The notes under the pieces were generated by a model that had not been told where the DNA came from, made no database searches, and was given only the letters and a program-made list of their open reading frames with translations. 64,000 nt of DNA from Panax quinquefolius (Eukaryota > Streptophyta > Magnoliopsida > Apiales > Araliaceae), in contig CM035170.1 of the NCBI GenBank assembly GCA_020205615.1, positions 9,170,311 to 9,234,310 of the forward strand, written 5' to 3'. Of this stretch, positions 35,332 to 48,413 are shown piece after piece. The position numbers and the translations under genes are program-made. Position 1 is the stretch's first letter. Every line of letters begins with the position of its first letter.

Positions 35332-38300
35332 ACCTCCCTCCTTATGAAATTTAAGTCCTCGAAATTGGCGTGCGTACTGGTATTTGAAAAGATGAGAATA
35401 CCCGCTTTCATTTCGTTTCCAACTCCCGGTCATTTCCTCAATAGTATGGTTTCTCCACAAAACTTTAACTTGTGGTATGACCTTCGTCGTAGGGACATGC
35501 TCCTTCCTATCCAAAATCTTGACAGTACCTCTTCATACGTTAAGTCTTGGCTATCTCGTCCGGTTCTAACTTCAATGACGTGGTTCGTCGTCCACATATT
35601 TACGTAACATCGATCGTAAAAAGCGTTATGAACACAGCGTCATACTTGGCGGTAAAACGAGTCTATAGACCCGCGGTTCCTATTCGATCGAGAATTTCAA
35701 ATGGATTAATAAATCAAAGGTTTGAGCTTTTCTCACCTCACCGATTCTCGCTTTTGAAATAACAACTTCTTTCACCTCCTTCTTCAAATTCATCAGCTCC
35801 GGTGTGTAGCTTGAACAGCTTTAACTTTATCGATTAAAGTCATTTATACTCGTATATCATCATCGCGTGGGTACCTAGAGTTTTCATCTCCATCTCTAAT
35901 ATTTGTAAATTATCTGAAATGAGTCTTTGACAATATCGTACTCGTGCTTGTATCGATCTTCTACTCAACACGTCGGCTACCACGTTCGTTTTTCCGAGGA
36001 TGGCGTGGTCGAACATGTCTTTGAAATGAGTCTCCTCTTGAGTTCTTGAAGCTCTTCCCACATTCTTTGCTCCATTTGAATTTTGTATCTCTACGAGTCA
36101 TTTGCGTTAATGGAATAGCGATTGAGAATATCCTTCAACGAATCTCAGATAATAACCAACTAAGCTTAGAAAGCTACGTATTTAGATTCTGAAGCTTAGG
36201 TTGTTCTCAATCGTGACTCATATCCCAACCTTGGATAACACGTTACAATGACACCTGTCGGTTTACTATCGCACGAATATGGTGTCCCTACGGAGAGTGC
36301 GGCTTGGTGCATTCCACAAAGGAAGTCACAAGATAAAGGCTCGGTACCAAATTTTATAGTTGAATTTTTAACTCCACGAAGTTCAATAGGAGCCATTCGA
36401 TATGAGATTTTAGAAATGAGTTTTGTCTTAGGGTTCAAAGTCGATACAAAATTTAATATCGATCTTTAGGAGTAAGCGAAAAATCTTGAAAATCGTTAGG
36501 AAAAATCAATAACAACAGGAATATTATTCAAATCGGCGTGTCTTTATTCAAATCCATAACATGGACTAAGAAAACTTGACATCCGTAATAAGCGAATGAC
36601 TTCATGGCTTGATATGAAAATGTTTGACTACAATGGTTTGATTGGCTTGAATTGAATAACGGGTTGCTTAGGAATATGAAAACTAACAACCTTACGAAAG
36701 TAATCAATTTGGCGTGATGAGTAGTTAACCTTAAAATCACATCAAAAGCAAATATCTCTATAGAAATAAGGTTAACGAGTAATGTGATAGTGCTGACTGA
36801 ATCAAGCAAGATTTCTAAACAACGGATGTAATGAAAGTTTCTCTAACAGAGTCTCCATAAATAGGTCAAAGTCTAATTTCTCCGTAGTCAAGTTCAAACG
36901 TTGAGCTTGAAGAAAAGAGATAAAAGAATGGGTAGAACCCAGGTATCTAGTAAGGTATAAACTTAGCAAGAATTTATAATTAACTAACCCGTGCTAACCG
37001 TTCGGGTTCCTCGCATTTTAATGAAGTCCACGACAAACGCTCTTCCGAGAATCGTTGACTTTGACTTTTACGGGACATCTTTTGAGTCACCGCTTCCATT
37101 GGATCGGGTTTTGATGCATCTGATCTCGGCGATATGTCCTTCTTTTCCACAATTATAGCATACCTTAAAGCTGTTGTGGGCGGTTTAGGTGATATATCCC
37201 TCTTTCCGCATTTTGTAACATACTGACCGGGTGGTCTTTCTCCTCCCTTGGAACCGATTCTTCTCTTTGGGCGACGTCTTCAAATGGTCGTTGTTGAATC
37301 TCCTCTTTTAAAATCTCCTCCCACTTCGCTTCTTCTATTTTCATGGCCACGATTACCACGGAGTAGTTCTGCCTTTGTCAGTATTCTTCTTTCTCCGCCG
37401 GTTATCGTTATTACGATGGCTTGCTATCTTGATATGATCCTGGTTATGGTCCCTCGGTTGAGCGTACTCGTTATCTCTCGCTCTAACAAGCTTGAGCCAC
37501 ATTGACAACATCTGAATAGAGAAAAATTTATGAAATGAGATCTTGGCGTATCTTGGGTTTTCAAACCTCTCGAAACATCCGCGTCATCGTTCCTCATTCT
37601 CCACCAAATGAGGTGCAAACACGGATAACTCCGCGAACTTACGCCTCGTCTTAGGACACCGTCGTATTATTACTGCTCGATCTAATAAACTCCACTTCCT
37701 TCATATAGCGAATACTTTCGAAGTACTTGTCATTGAACTGCTTCTGAAATGTCTCCCATGACATCTTTGAGTGCGGTTTGGATGGAGTGCGCTTCACGAT
37801 TCCCACCGATGTCTGCCTTTCGCCACGAAACATAAAGGTAGCGAATGGAACTTTTGTTCCTCCGTGCATCCCAAGACATCGAATATCTTGATAATTTGTT
37901 TGACCCACGTCTCGCCTTTGTCGGATCCGGCTTTCCCAGTGCGGTGGTCCCAACTCTTTGAAGCTGCTTGGTTTGTGACCACCCGTGAATTGCTATCATT
38001 TCCTCACTGTATTTTGAACACGAGTCTCCTCGTGCGATTTTGCATGAACTGCAAAAAGCTTCTAAACATCCCTCGTTCATCATCTCGCTTTCGGTGGTGT
38101 TGTTCATAGAGGTACATTGCCCGACTGTTGCGTTCTCTCCTCATTGGTAAAATCTGAGGCATCTCCACGGTCTCATTTACTCCATTTGTTAATATTCTCG
38201 ATCGACATTCTCAAATCACGTCATAAAACAAGGGTTAATTAAAAATCAATATATCACATAATATCCCTATATCTTGACTAACTAACAAATAAGCTTAGGT

Positions 38301-38393
38301 AGGACACCTTAGCGAAGGATTTACTCGTCTCTCCCTCCTAGTTCTATTCCCCGATCTCTGCCGAGATCATATCCTAAGCTACGATACAAATAC
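35332..38393 (-). pseudogene. Array F, internal region 1 (gag-PR and chromodomain; RT, RH and INT cores deleted)
   Basis: From the right: degraded PBS (about 38378-38389), gag start at 38208 with capsid blocks spread over three frames (KVPFATFMF, FNDKYFESIRYMKEVEFIR), zinc-knuckle area near 37150-37250, protease core FAFDVIL (36740), linker ISKISYRMAPIELRGVK (36400). Then it jumps to RT connection sequence (36240), a stub of RNase H ending TNVVADVLSRRS (35960), and finally VLPPS, LRKYV and chromodomain VKVLWRNHTIEEMT (35440). No RT active site or integrase triad remains. It cannot be autonomous. It has many small indels. Confidence 0.85.
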
Positions 38394-41162
38394 TGTGGCG
38401 CCCCCAAAATAGGTCCATTCCATCTAACCCATTCGAGTGCTGCCAAATACATGATGCAAAAACAACTACAACTTTATTAATACATTTGTTGTGCAATCGT
38501 GACGACAACACGTAAAGCGTGAGTTTAAATACAAATATTGTCTTCTAGACAATATCCACACTCAAATAAATCCTCATTATTGATACGATTATTTTTGAAA
38601 ATAGTGAGGAATACTAAAAACAACTATCTAGAACCATCACTCCACACCCCACTAGTTCACTGCTTTATAATCTAAGCCTCACGAGAAGAAAAAAACGGAA
38701 CAAAAGGAAAAGGTGAGCTCAACTAGCCCAATAAAGAATGTTATGACTAAGATAATATAGAACAAATTATCGTTAGTCTTCAACGAGGAAAAATCGATAG
38801 AATACAATGATAAATGACAAGTTTTAGGATCAATATTAGCGTGAAAATAATAATTCATAGAAGAGTTACGTAGAGAATGAAATCTACTATAATCTATGAA
38901 TTTAACGGTCCATCATCAATATTTTATCCTGTAACATCAATCGATATTCATCTCAAATCAAATATTCATCTTTGCACTTCTGAGGCCCAAAGATATTCAT
39001 CGATCGGTCATGTTAAATCTCAACACACATGTTCATCTTTTAAGCACTACGGGCCAAAGATATTCTTTCGAAATCATTCATCTTTCATGCACTACTTTGC
39101 CTGAGGCCAAGATATTCATAATATCATCATTTAAGGCGAGGATGATGAAAAATATTTTAAAAAAGCGAATCCAAATGAAACAAAATGACAAGGATTAAGG
39201 ATTAAGGATTAAGTACTTTGTTTTATCCACGTCAAAAATACCTCAAAAATAATCATAGGGGTGTAAAATTCAAGAATGATCAAAACATGGATACAATCAA
39301 AGCTAGTATCCGAATAAATATTTTAGACAAAAGAAGAAATTTCATTTTTAATTGAATAGTCTATATCGTGAATAGTCGTGAATAGTAGTGTCGTATACAT
39401 GAATAGTAACTCACACACCAAAAGATAGAAATTTCACAAAAAAAATATCTTCACGCTTAATGAATAGTACTTGAATAGTAACTTCATGAATAGTAACTTC
39501 GTGAATAGTAACTTCGTGAATAATAACTCATGAATAAGTAACCTTACATGAAAAAAATTCCAAATTTGATAAAAAGTTTCAACCAATATTTGACATAATG
39601 ATATTGAAGAAATAATATCATTTGAGAAAAAAATAACATCCTTTACCTCGAAAATGATACTTACAGTTGAAACAGGATATAAAGCTATGACTTGAACTTG
39701 CACCAGTATAACAACACTCAAAGTATACTCACAAGAATACGCTCAAAATATCGAGAGAGAAATAGAGAAAACTTGATTTACAGTGTGATTTTCAATTCTA
39801 ACCTAAGCTCCCTATTTATAGGAAAATCTTAGAACACAAAGTAGAAAATTGAATATAATATTAATATATTTTCACATTTTCTTTAGCCCACCTTAGACAA
39901 CTGATCTCAGCCCATTTGAATCACATGTGAGGCCAACTTAGTTGCAAAAACGTTTTCTCAAAATAATTAACTAAAACTCCCAAAAATTAATTATTTGAAC
40001 TTGAACTTCATAATTCATAATAAATAGCCCTTTTATCAGAAAATTCAAATCTCGCGAGTTTTTATAGGAAATTCAATTCTCTACAACTTTGCAGAATAAA
40101 GTTTTCCAAATTCCAAACAGAAATTGACCAAAAATCTACAAGCAGGCGATTTTACGGTTTATAATCAAATTTGATTCGATAATTGTGTCCACCAACACAC
40201 AAAACATGTGTTTAAACATTTAATGCCACAAAAATACTCTTCCTCCTCATATACTCATATATCCCACATTCATTGTAAAAATATCATCGTTAATATATTA
40301 TTAAAATAATATATTTAAATGAATTATTTTATCGAGAAAAAGATAAAATATTAATTTTCAACAATTGTCACATTAAAAATTTTCTCCATCTATATCCTCA
40401 TAAAATCAATATTTTCCTCATCATATAAATTAATAATTAATTATTCACAAATAATATTACGAATCATCAAGATCTTGTGCAACCGGTAGTTCCCGAGAAA
40501 GAGGGGCTTTCGATAAGGATCTCTCTCACTTCTTGGTATGATTAGGTGACCAAACCTCTCCTTAGATGTAACTTTCTAGACATTGCCAATAATATTTTCT
40601 AATAATATTATTCAGGATAATATGAATTATTGCTCAGATAATAAAAATTACTTGTGTAATGACAATTATTGAAACAACAATAATATAAAATATCAATATG
40701 ACAATTATTGAATCGATAAAATAAAATCTTGAGCGATAATTCTTTGTAACAATTATTGAGTAGTGCCTTCTTACGTAAGAATCAATAATTGGTGCAATAC
40801 TGGTGTACTCTTGTTCAACAACGCGCGTATTAGTGTGTTTTTAACCACTAGGTATTCTAACAATATTAACCGTAACAACTACGTAGTTATTTATAAACAA
40901 CTTATATTTGTCGTTTTCTTCATCCAATCGCTTTACATTATGGGGCCCACAAAAGAAATTGCAGCAAATCGCAGAATATTCCGAAACGATTAATATTCCG
41001 ACGACCAACGATAATAATGAATATTTTATAACCACTTGCTTATTTATTCGAAATATTTGCGTATTTTACCCATAACTATCCACATTAATCAAATCCACCC
41101 TTACTATTTCAAAATAATAAATAAAGGAAATTCCTTTTTATTTAAAAATTTGAGGTCTTACA
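38394..41162 (-). repeat. Array F, LTR 2 (middle)
   Basis: 2769 bp, TGTGGCGCCCCC...GGTCTTACA. TATA box 39811-39820; CAATWATTG sites at 40663, 40702, 40750 and 40783. Serves both neighbouring internal regions. Confidence 0.9.
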
Positions 41163-44100
41163 ACCTCCCTCCTTATGAAATTTAGTCCTCGAAATTGGCG
41201 TCGTACGCACAGTATTTGAAAAGATGAGAATACCTCGCTTTCATTTCGTTTCCAACTCCCGTCATTTCCTCGATAGTATGGTTTCTCCACAAAACTTTAA
41301 CTTGTGGTATGACCTTCGTCGTAGGACATGCTCCTTCTATCCAAAATCTTGGCAAAACCTCTTCATACGTTAAGTCTTGACTATCTATCTCGTCCGGTTC
41401 TAACTTCAATAGCGTGGTTCGGGTTAGTCCACATATTTACGTAACATCGATCGTAAAAAGCGTTATGAACACGCGTCGTACTTGGCGGTAAAAGCGAGTC
41501 TATAGACCCACGGTTCCTATTCGATCGAGAATTTCAAATGGATTAATAAATCAAAGGTTTGAGCTTTTCTCACCTCACCGATTCTCGCTTTTGAAATAAC
41601 AACTTCTTTCACCTCCTTCTTCAAATTCATCATTTCGGTGTGTAGCTTGAGCGACTTTAACTTTATCGATTAAAATCGATTTATACTCGTATATCATCAC
41701 GTGGGTACCTAGAGTTTTCATCTCCATCTCTAATATTTGTAAATTATACTGAAATGAGTCTTTGACAATATCGTACTTTCGTGCTTGTATCGATCTTCTA
41801 CTCAACACGTCGGCTACCACGTTCGTTTTTCCGGGATGGCATGGTCGAACATGTCTTTGAAATGAGTCCCTCTTGAGTTCTTGAAGCTCTTCCCACATTC
41901 TTTGCTCCATTTGAATTTTGTATCTCTACGAGTCAATTTGCGTTAATGGAATAGCGATTGAGAATATCCTTGAACGAATCTCCGATAATAACCAACTAAG
42001 CCTGAAAAGCTACGTATTTAGATTCTGAAACTTAGGTTGTTCTCAAGCTGTGACTCATATCCCAACCTTGGATAACACGTTACAATGACACCTATCGGTT
42101 TACTATCGCATGCGAATATGGTGTCCCCTACGGAGAGTCGGCTTCGATTGCATTCCACAAAGGAAGTCACAAGATAAAGGCTCGGTACCAAATTTTATAG
42201 TTGAATTTTAACTCACGAAGTTCAATAGGAGCCATTCGATATGAGATTTTAGAAATGAGTTTTGTCTGGGGTTCAAAGTCGATACAAAATTTAATATCGA
42301 TCTTTGGGAGTAAGCGAAATTCTTGAAATCGTTAGGAAAAATCAATAACAACAGGAATATTATTCAAATCGGCGTGTCTTTATTCAAATCCATAACATGG
42401 ACTAAGAAAACTTGACATCCGTAATAAGCGAATGACTTCATGGCTTGATATGAAAATGTTTGACTACAATGGTTTGATTGCTTGAATTGAATAACGAGTT
42501 GCTTAGGAATATGAAAACTAACAACCTTACGAAAGTAATCAATTTCGGCGTGATGAGTAGTTAACCTAAAATCACATCAAAAGCAAATATCTCTATAGAA
42601 ATAAGGTTAACGGTAATGTGATAGTGCCAACTGAATCAAGCAAGATTTCTAAACAACGGATGTAATGAAAGTTTCTCTAACGGAGTCTCCATAAATAGGT
42701 CAAAGTCTAATTTCTCCGTAGTCAAGTTCAAACGTTGAGCGCAAGCAAAGAGATAAAAGAATGGGTAGAACCGGGTATCTAGTAAGGTATAAACTTGCAA
42801 GAATTTATAATTAATTAGCCCGTCTTAACCGTTCGGGTTCTCGCATTTTTGACCGGTCACGACAAAAGCGCTCTTCCGAGAATCGTTGACTTTGACTTTT
42901 ACGGGACGATCTTTTGAGTCACCGCCCCATTGGGCGGGTTTCGATCTGCGTACAATCTCGGCGATATGTCCTTCTTTTCCACAATTATAGCATACCTTAA
43001 AATTGTTGTGGGCGATTTAAGGCGATATATCCCTCTTTCCGCATTTGTAACATATCTGACCGGTGGTTTTTCTCCTCCCTTGGAACCGATTCTTACTCTT
43101 GGCGGCGACGTCTTCAAATGGTCGTTGTTGAATCTCCTCTTTTTAAAATCACCTCCCAGGCTCGCTTCTTCTATTTTTATGGCCACGATTACCACGGAGT
43201 GGTTCCGCCTTTATCATATTCTTCTTTCTCCGTGGTTATCGTTATTACGATGATTGCTTTATCTTGATTATGATCCACGGTTATGGTCCCTCGGTTGAGC
43301 GTATTTCGTTATCTCGCTCTAACAATGAGCCTGTTGACAACATCTGAATAGAGAAAAAATTTATGAGAAATGAGATCTTGGCGTATGTGGGGTTTCAAAC
43401 CTCTCGAAACATCCGCGTCATCGTTCCTCATTCTCCACCAAATGAGGTGCAAACTGGATAACTCTCGCGAACTTCGCCTCGTCTTTGGGACACGTCGTGT
43501 TATTACTGCTCGGTCTAATAAACTCCACTTCCTTCATATAACGAATACTTTCGGGGAAGTACTTGTCATTGAATCTGTTTTCGAAATGTCTCCCATGACA
43601 TCTTTGAGTGCGGTTGGATGGAGTGCGCTTCCTGATTCCCACCCGATGTCTGCCTCGCGCCACGGAACATAAAGATAGCGAATGGAACTTTTTGTTCCTC
43701 CGTGCATCCCAAGACATCGAATATCTTGATAATTTGTTTGACCCACGTCTCGCCTTTAATCGGATCCGGCTTTCCCAGAATGCACGGTGGTCCCAACTCT
43801 TTGAAGCGCTTTGCATTTGTGACCACCCGTGAATTGCTATCTTTTCCTCCATATTTTGAACACGAGTCTCCTCGTGCGATTTTGCATGAACTGCAAAAAA
43901 CTTCTAAACATCCCTCGTTCATCATCTGCTCGGTTGGTGTTGTTAATGGGAGGTACATTGCCCGACTGTTGCACGTTCTCCTCATTGGTAAATCTGAGGC
44001 ATCTCCACGGTTTCATTTACTCCACTTGTTAATATTCTCGATCGACATTCTCAAATCTTGTCGTAAAAAACAAGGGTTAATTAAGGAAATCAATATATCA

Positions 44101-44239
44101 CATAATATCCCTATATCTTGACCAACTAACAAATAAGCTTAGGTAGGACACCTAGCGAAGGATTTACTCGTCTCTCCCCTCTAGTTCTATTCCCCGATCT
44201 CACCAGAGAGATCATATCCTAAGCTACGATACCAATACC
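41163..44239 (-). pseudogene. Array F, internal region 2 (same deletions as region 1)
   Basis: Collinear with region 1 throughout: gag start at 44048, capsid blocks 43850-43420 (KVPFAIFMFRG, FNDKYFPESIRYMKEVEF), zinc-knuckle area 42950-43050, protease 42750-42480, linker with RMAPI near 42225, RNase H stub TNVVADVLSRRS (41820), and chromodomain VKVLWRNHTIEEMTG (41270). The PBS is recognisable as TGGTATCGTAGC (44222-44233), two bases from the A version. Sharing the same deletion joints shows the two regions derive from one deleted copy. Confidence 0.85.
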
Positions 44240-46993
44240 TGTCGGCGCCCCAAAATAGGTCCATTCCATCCAACCCATTCTGAAGTCGCCAAATACATGA
44301 GTGCGAAAACAACTACAACTTTATTAATACATTTGTCGTGCAAAATACGACAACACATAAACTGTGAGTTTAAATACAAATATTGTCTTCTGAGACAATA
44401 TATCCACACTCAAATAAATCCTCATTATTGATACGTTATTTTACGAAATAGTGAGGATTACTAAAAGCAACTATCTAGAACCATCACTCCACACCCTTTA
44501 GTTCTGCTATAATCTAAGCTACGAGAAGAAAAATGGAACAAAAGGAAAGGGTGAGCTCAACTAGCCCGATAAAGAATGTTATGACTAAGATAATATAGAA
44601 CAAATTATCGTTAGTCTTCAACAGGAAAAATCGATAGAATACAATAGACAACAAGTTTCGGATCAATATTAGCGTGGAAATAATAATTCATAGAAGAGTT
44701 ACGTAGAGAATGAAATCTACTATAATCTATGAATTTAACGGTCCATCATCAATATTTTATCCTGTAACATCAATCAATATTCATCTCAAATCAAATATTC
44801 ATCTTTGCACTTCTGAGGCCAAAGATATTCATCGATCGGTCATGTTCATCTCAACACATATTCATCTTTTGCACTACGGGCCAAAGATATTCTTCGAAAA
44901 TCATTCATTTTTGCACTACGGGCCAAAGATATTCAATAATATCATCATTTAAGGCGAGGATGATGAAAATATTTTTAAAGAAAGCGAATCCAAAGTGAAA
45001 CAAAATGACAAGGATTAAGGATTAAGGATTCGTACTTTGTTTTATCCACGTCCAAAAATACCTCAAAAATAATCATAGGGTGTAAAATTCAAGAATGATC
45101 AAAACATGGATCTGATCAAAGCTAGTATCCGGAATAAATATTTTAGACAAAAAGAAGAAATTTCATTTTTTCTATTGAATAGTGTCAGATATCGTGAATA
45201 GTCTTAGTATACATGAATAGTAACTCAGACACACCAAATAGATAAAATTTCACAAAAAAAATATCTTCACGCTTATGAATAGTACTAAATGAATAAGAAT
45301 CATGAATAACTTTCGTGAATAGTAACTCGTGAATAACTAACTCGTGAATAGTAACTCATGAATAGTAACCCCAGGCATGAAAAATTCCAAATTTGATAAA
45401 AAGTTTCAACCAATATTTCAGCATAATGATATTGAAGAAATAATATCATTTGAGAAGAAAATAACATCCTTTACCTCGAAAGACAATACTTCTAGTTGAA
45501 ACACCGGATATAGGCTATGACTTGAACTTGCACCGTATAGCAACACTCAAAGTATACTCACAAGAATACGCTCAAAATATCGAGAGAGAAATAGAGAGAA
45601 AACTTCAGTTTCTGGTGTGATTTTCAATTCTAACCTAAGCTCCCTATTTATAGGAAAATGCTTAGAACACCAAAGTAGAAAATTGAATATAATATTAATA
45701 TATTTTTCACATTTTCTTTAGCCCACCTTAGACAACTGATCTCAGCCCATTTGAATCACATGTGAGGCCAACTTAGTTGCAAAAAACGTTTTTCTCAAAA
45801 TAATTAACTAAAACTCCCAAAAATTAATTATTTCGGAACTTCGGAACTTCAATAATTCATAATAAATAGCCCTTTTATCAGAAAATTCAAATCTCGCGAG
45901 TTTTTATAGGAAATTCAATTCTCTACAACTTTGCAGAATAAAGTTTTTCCGAATTCCAAACAGAAATTGACCGAAATCTACAAACGGGCGATTTTACGGT
46001 ATAATCAAATTTCGGTCAATAATTGTGTCCACCAACACACAAAACATGTGTTAAACATTTAATGCCACAAAAATACTCTTCCTCCTCATATACTCATATA
46101 TCCCACATTCATTGTAAAAATATCATCGTTAATATATTATTAAAATAATATATTTAAATGAATTATTTTATCAGAAAAAGATAAAATATTAATTTTCAAC
46201 AATTGTCACATTAAAATTTTTCTCCATCTATATCCTCATAAAATCAATATTTTCCTCATCATATAAATTAATAATTAATTATTCACAAATAATATTACGA
46301 GAATCACAATCTTGTGACGGTAGTTCCGCCCTCAGAAAGAGGGGCTTTCGATAAGGATCTCTCCTTACTTCTTGGCGCCTTGATTAGGTGACCAAACCTC
46401 TCCTTGATGTAACTTTCTAGACATTGCCAATAATGTTTTCTAATAATATTATTCAGATAATATGAATTATTGTCTCAGATAATAAAAATTACGTGTAATG
46501 ACAATTATTGAAACAACAATGATATAAAATATCAACGCAACAATTATTGAATCAATAAAATAAAATCTTTGAGCAGGTAATTCTTGTAACAATTATTGAG
46601 TAGTGCCTTCTTATGTAAGAATCAATAATTGGTGCAATACTGGTGTCTTCTTTTTGTTCAACAACGCGTATTAGTGTGTTTTAACCACCGGTATTCTAAC
46701 GATGATAACTTAATAACAACTACGCCGTTATTTATAAACAACTTATATTTGTCGTTTTCTTCATCCAATCGCTTTTACATTATGGGGCCCACAAGAGATT
46801 GGCAGGTAAATGAATATTTAATAATATTCCCGACGAAGCGATAATGAATATTTTATAACCACTTATAACCACTAACTTATTCAAATATTTGCGTATTTTA
46901 CCCATAACTATCCACATTAATCAAATCCACCTTACTATTTCAAAATAATAAATAAAGGAAATTCCTTTTATTTAAAAAATTTGAGGTCTTACA
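44240..46993 (-). repeat. Array F, LTR 3
   Basis: 2754 bp, TGTCGGCGCCCC...GGTCTTACA followed by TTCAA. TATA box 45643-45652; CAATWATTG sites at 46502, 46541, 46590 and 46623. Confidence 0.9.
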
Positions 46994-47142
46994 TTCAACA
47001 CATTACCTTAATATAGATTTTATATTTCCCACTACATTAATTACTTAACCAAATTTTAGGTTTTATTTCATAACTTTCATTTGAACCCAATTATATTTTG
47101 AGTATTATATACTCTTTAACCCATTCATTTCCTTTGCTAAGG
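46994..47142 (-). other. Target duplication of F, then remnant of element E
   Basis: TTCAA (46994-46998) followed by about 144 bp of AT-rich sequence with no domain. It lies between F and the resumed B LTR, so it should be the remaining internal part of E. E's other LTR and most of its body are missing; the right edge is approximate. Confidence 0.55.
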
Positions 47143-47659
47143 ATCGCTATCATAAAAGTGATGAAAAACCTTTTAAATCATAGAAGATTGTAGATTTTAT
47201 TCTCTACTTGACTCTTCTAATAGATTGCTTGTTCCACTGCAGTTAAACTTGATGTTTGTTATATTTTATCAGTTTAACACTATTGAAGGCTAACGATAAA
47301 TTATTCTGCATTATCGTAGTCATAATATTTCTTACTGGGCTAGTTGAGCTCACCCTTTTGCTTTCATTGTTCTCTTGAGAAATGAGAACGTAGCCAGACT
47401 AGTCGAGAAGCGGGTAGTGACGGTCCGAGATAATAGCATTAATAGTCCTCACTATTCTATAAAATAGTGTGATAATAAATGTATTGAGGACTCCATTTGA
47501 GTTGAATACTATCTAGAAGACAATATTCGTATTAAAACTCTCAGTTTATGTTTTATCGTATTTTACACGACAGTTGTATTATTAAGTTGTATTTGAATTT
47601 TGTACCATGTATTTGGCGACTCAAGATGGGTGATGTATACCTATTTTGGGGGCGTCACA
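47143..47659 (+). repeat. Element B 5' LTR, second part
   Basis: Collinear with 62397-62910 of D, from GATAAAA/CATAAAA through TTACTGGGCTAGTTGAGCTC to the end GGGGGCGTCACA. Confidence 0.88.
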
Positions 47660-47661
47660 GT

Positions 47662-47673
47662 TGGTATCAAAGC
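47662..47673 (+). other. Primer-binding site of element B
   Basis: TGGTATCAAAGC, close to the initiator tRNA-Met complement, two nt after the LTR end. D has the same site at 62913-62924. Confidence 0.88.
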
Positions 47674-47838
47674 TTAGGGATATGATCCCTGGTTGAGATG
47701 TTAGACAAGAACTAGGAGGGGATAGACGGTTCGCTAGTATGACCTACCTAAGTTTATTTGGTATTTAATTGGTCGGTCAGAGTATAGGGATGATATGTGA
47801 CATGTCAATTAACCCTTGTTTTGTGGCAGTATTTAAAA

Positions 47839-48413
47839 ATGACATCTGAGAATGTTGAGAATAGAAATGGAGCACAGGAGACCGTTGAGTCTCCACAGAT
47901 CAAGAATCAGAATAATGTGCATCAGGAAGGCAACAATCCTCATGCAAACAACAACACTGACCAAATGATGAATTATGGAATGTTCAGAGGCTTTCTGCAA
48001 TTCATGCAACATCAGGCAAGAGAGACTCATGTCCAAAATACAGGTGGAAACACTGGCAACTCTCGGACGGTCACTGCTAAACAGTTCAAGGAGCTGGGAC
48101 CACCGGAGTTTTTTGGAGAGCCAAAACCACTTAAGGCGGAGACGTGGATAAAGCAGATCAACAAGATATTTGATGTCTTGGGATGCTCCGAGGAGCAAAA
48201 GGTTCCCTTTGCCACCTTTATGTTGCGAGCAGAGGCAGATTACTGGTGGGAATCTGTAAAGCGTACTCAACCTGCCGCACTGAAGATGTCTTGGGAGAAG
48301 TTCCAAGAACTATTCAACGACAAGTACTTTCCCGAAAGTATTCGTCACATGAAAGAGGTAGAGTTCATTAAACTGGAGCAAAACAACATGACCGTGTTGC
48401 AGTACGAAGCCAA
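47839..48413 (+). pseudogene. Element B gag, cut by element G
   Basis: Gag starts at MTSENVENRN (47839), chosen because D and A have the same start (MASENVE, MSTENVN). Retrotrans_gag blocks follow in one clean frame: GPPEFFGEPKPLKAETWIKQ, FDVLGCSEEQKVPFATFML, ADYWWESVKRTQPAALKMSW, FNDKYFPESIRHMKEVEF and KLEQNNMTVLQYEA. At QYEAN the frame runs into element G; in D the same place continues AKFVELSRFASHLVDNEERM. About 190 residues remain, the best preserved gag of this family here. Confidence 0.92.

Larger units (their letters stand above)
32587..46993 (-). mobile_element. Array F: tandem LTR-internal-LTR-internal-LTR, Tekay-like deletion derivative
   Basis: 14,407 bp flanked by TTCAA at 32582-32586 and 46994-46998, so it arrived as one insertion. 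Three LTRs of about 2.75 kb alternate with two internal regions of about 3.07 kb, all in the same direction. Both internal copies keep gag, zinc knuckles, a protease region and the integrase C-terminus with chromodomain, but lack the RT palm, most of RNase H and the integrase core. Unequal recombination between LTRs is the simplest origin. Confidence 0.88.

Noticed and set aside
47833..48306. Minus-strand frame of 157 codons
   Set aside because: Antisense to the well-preserved B gag.
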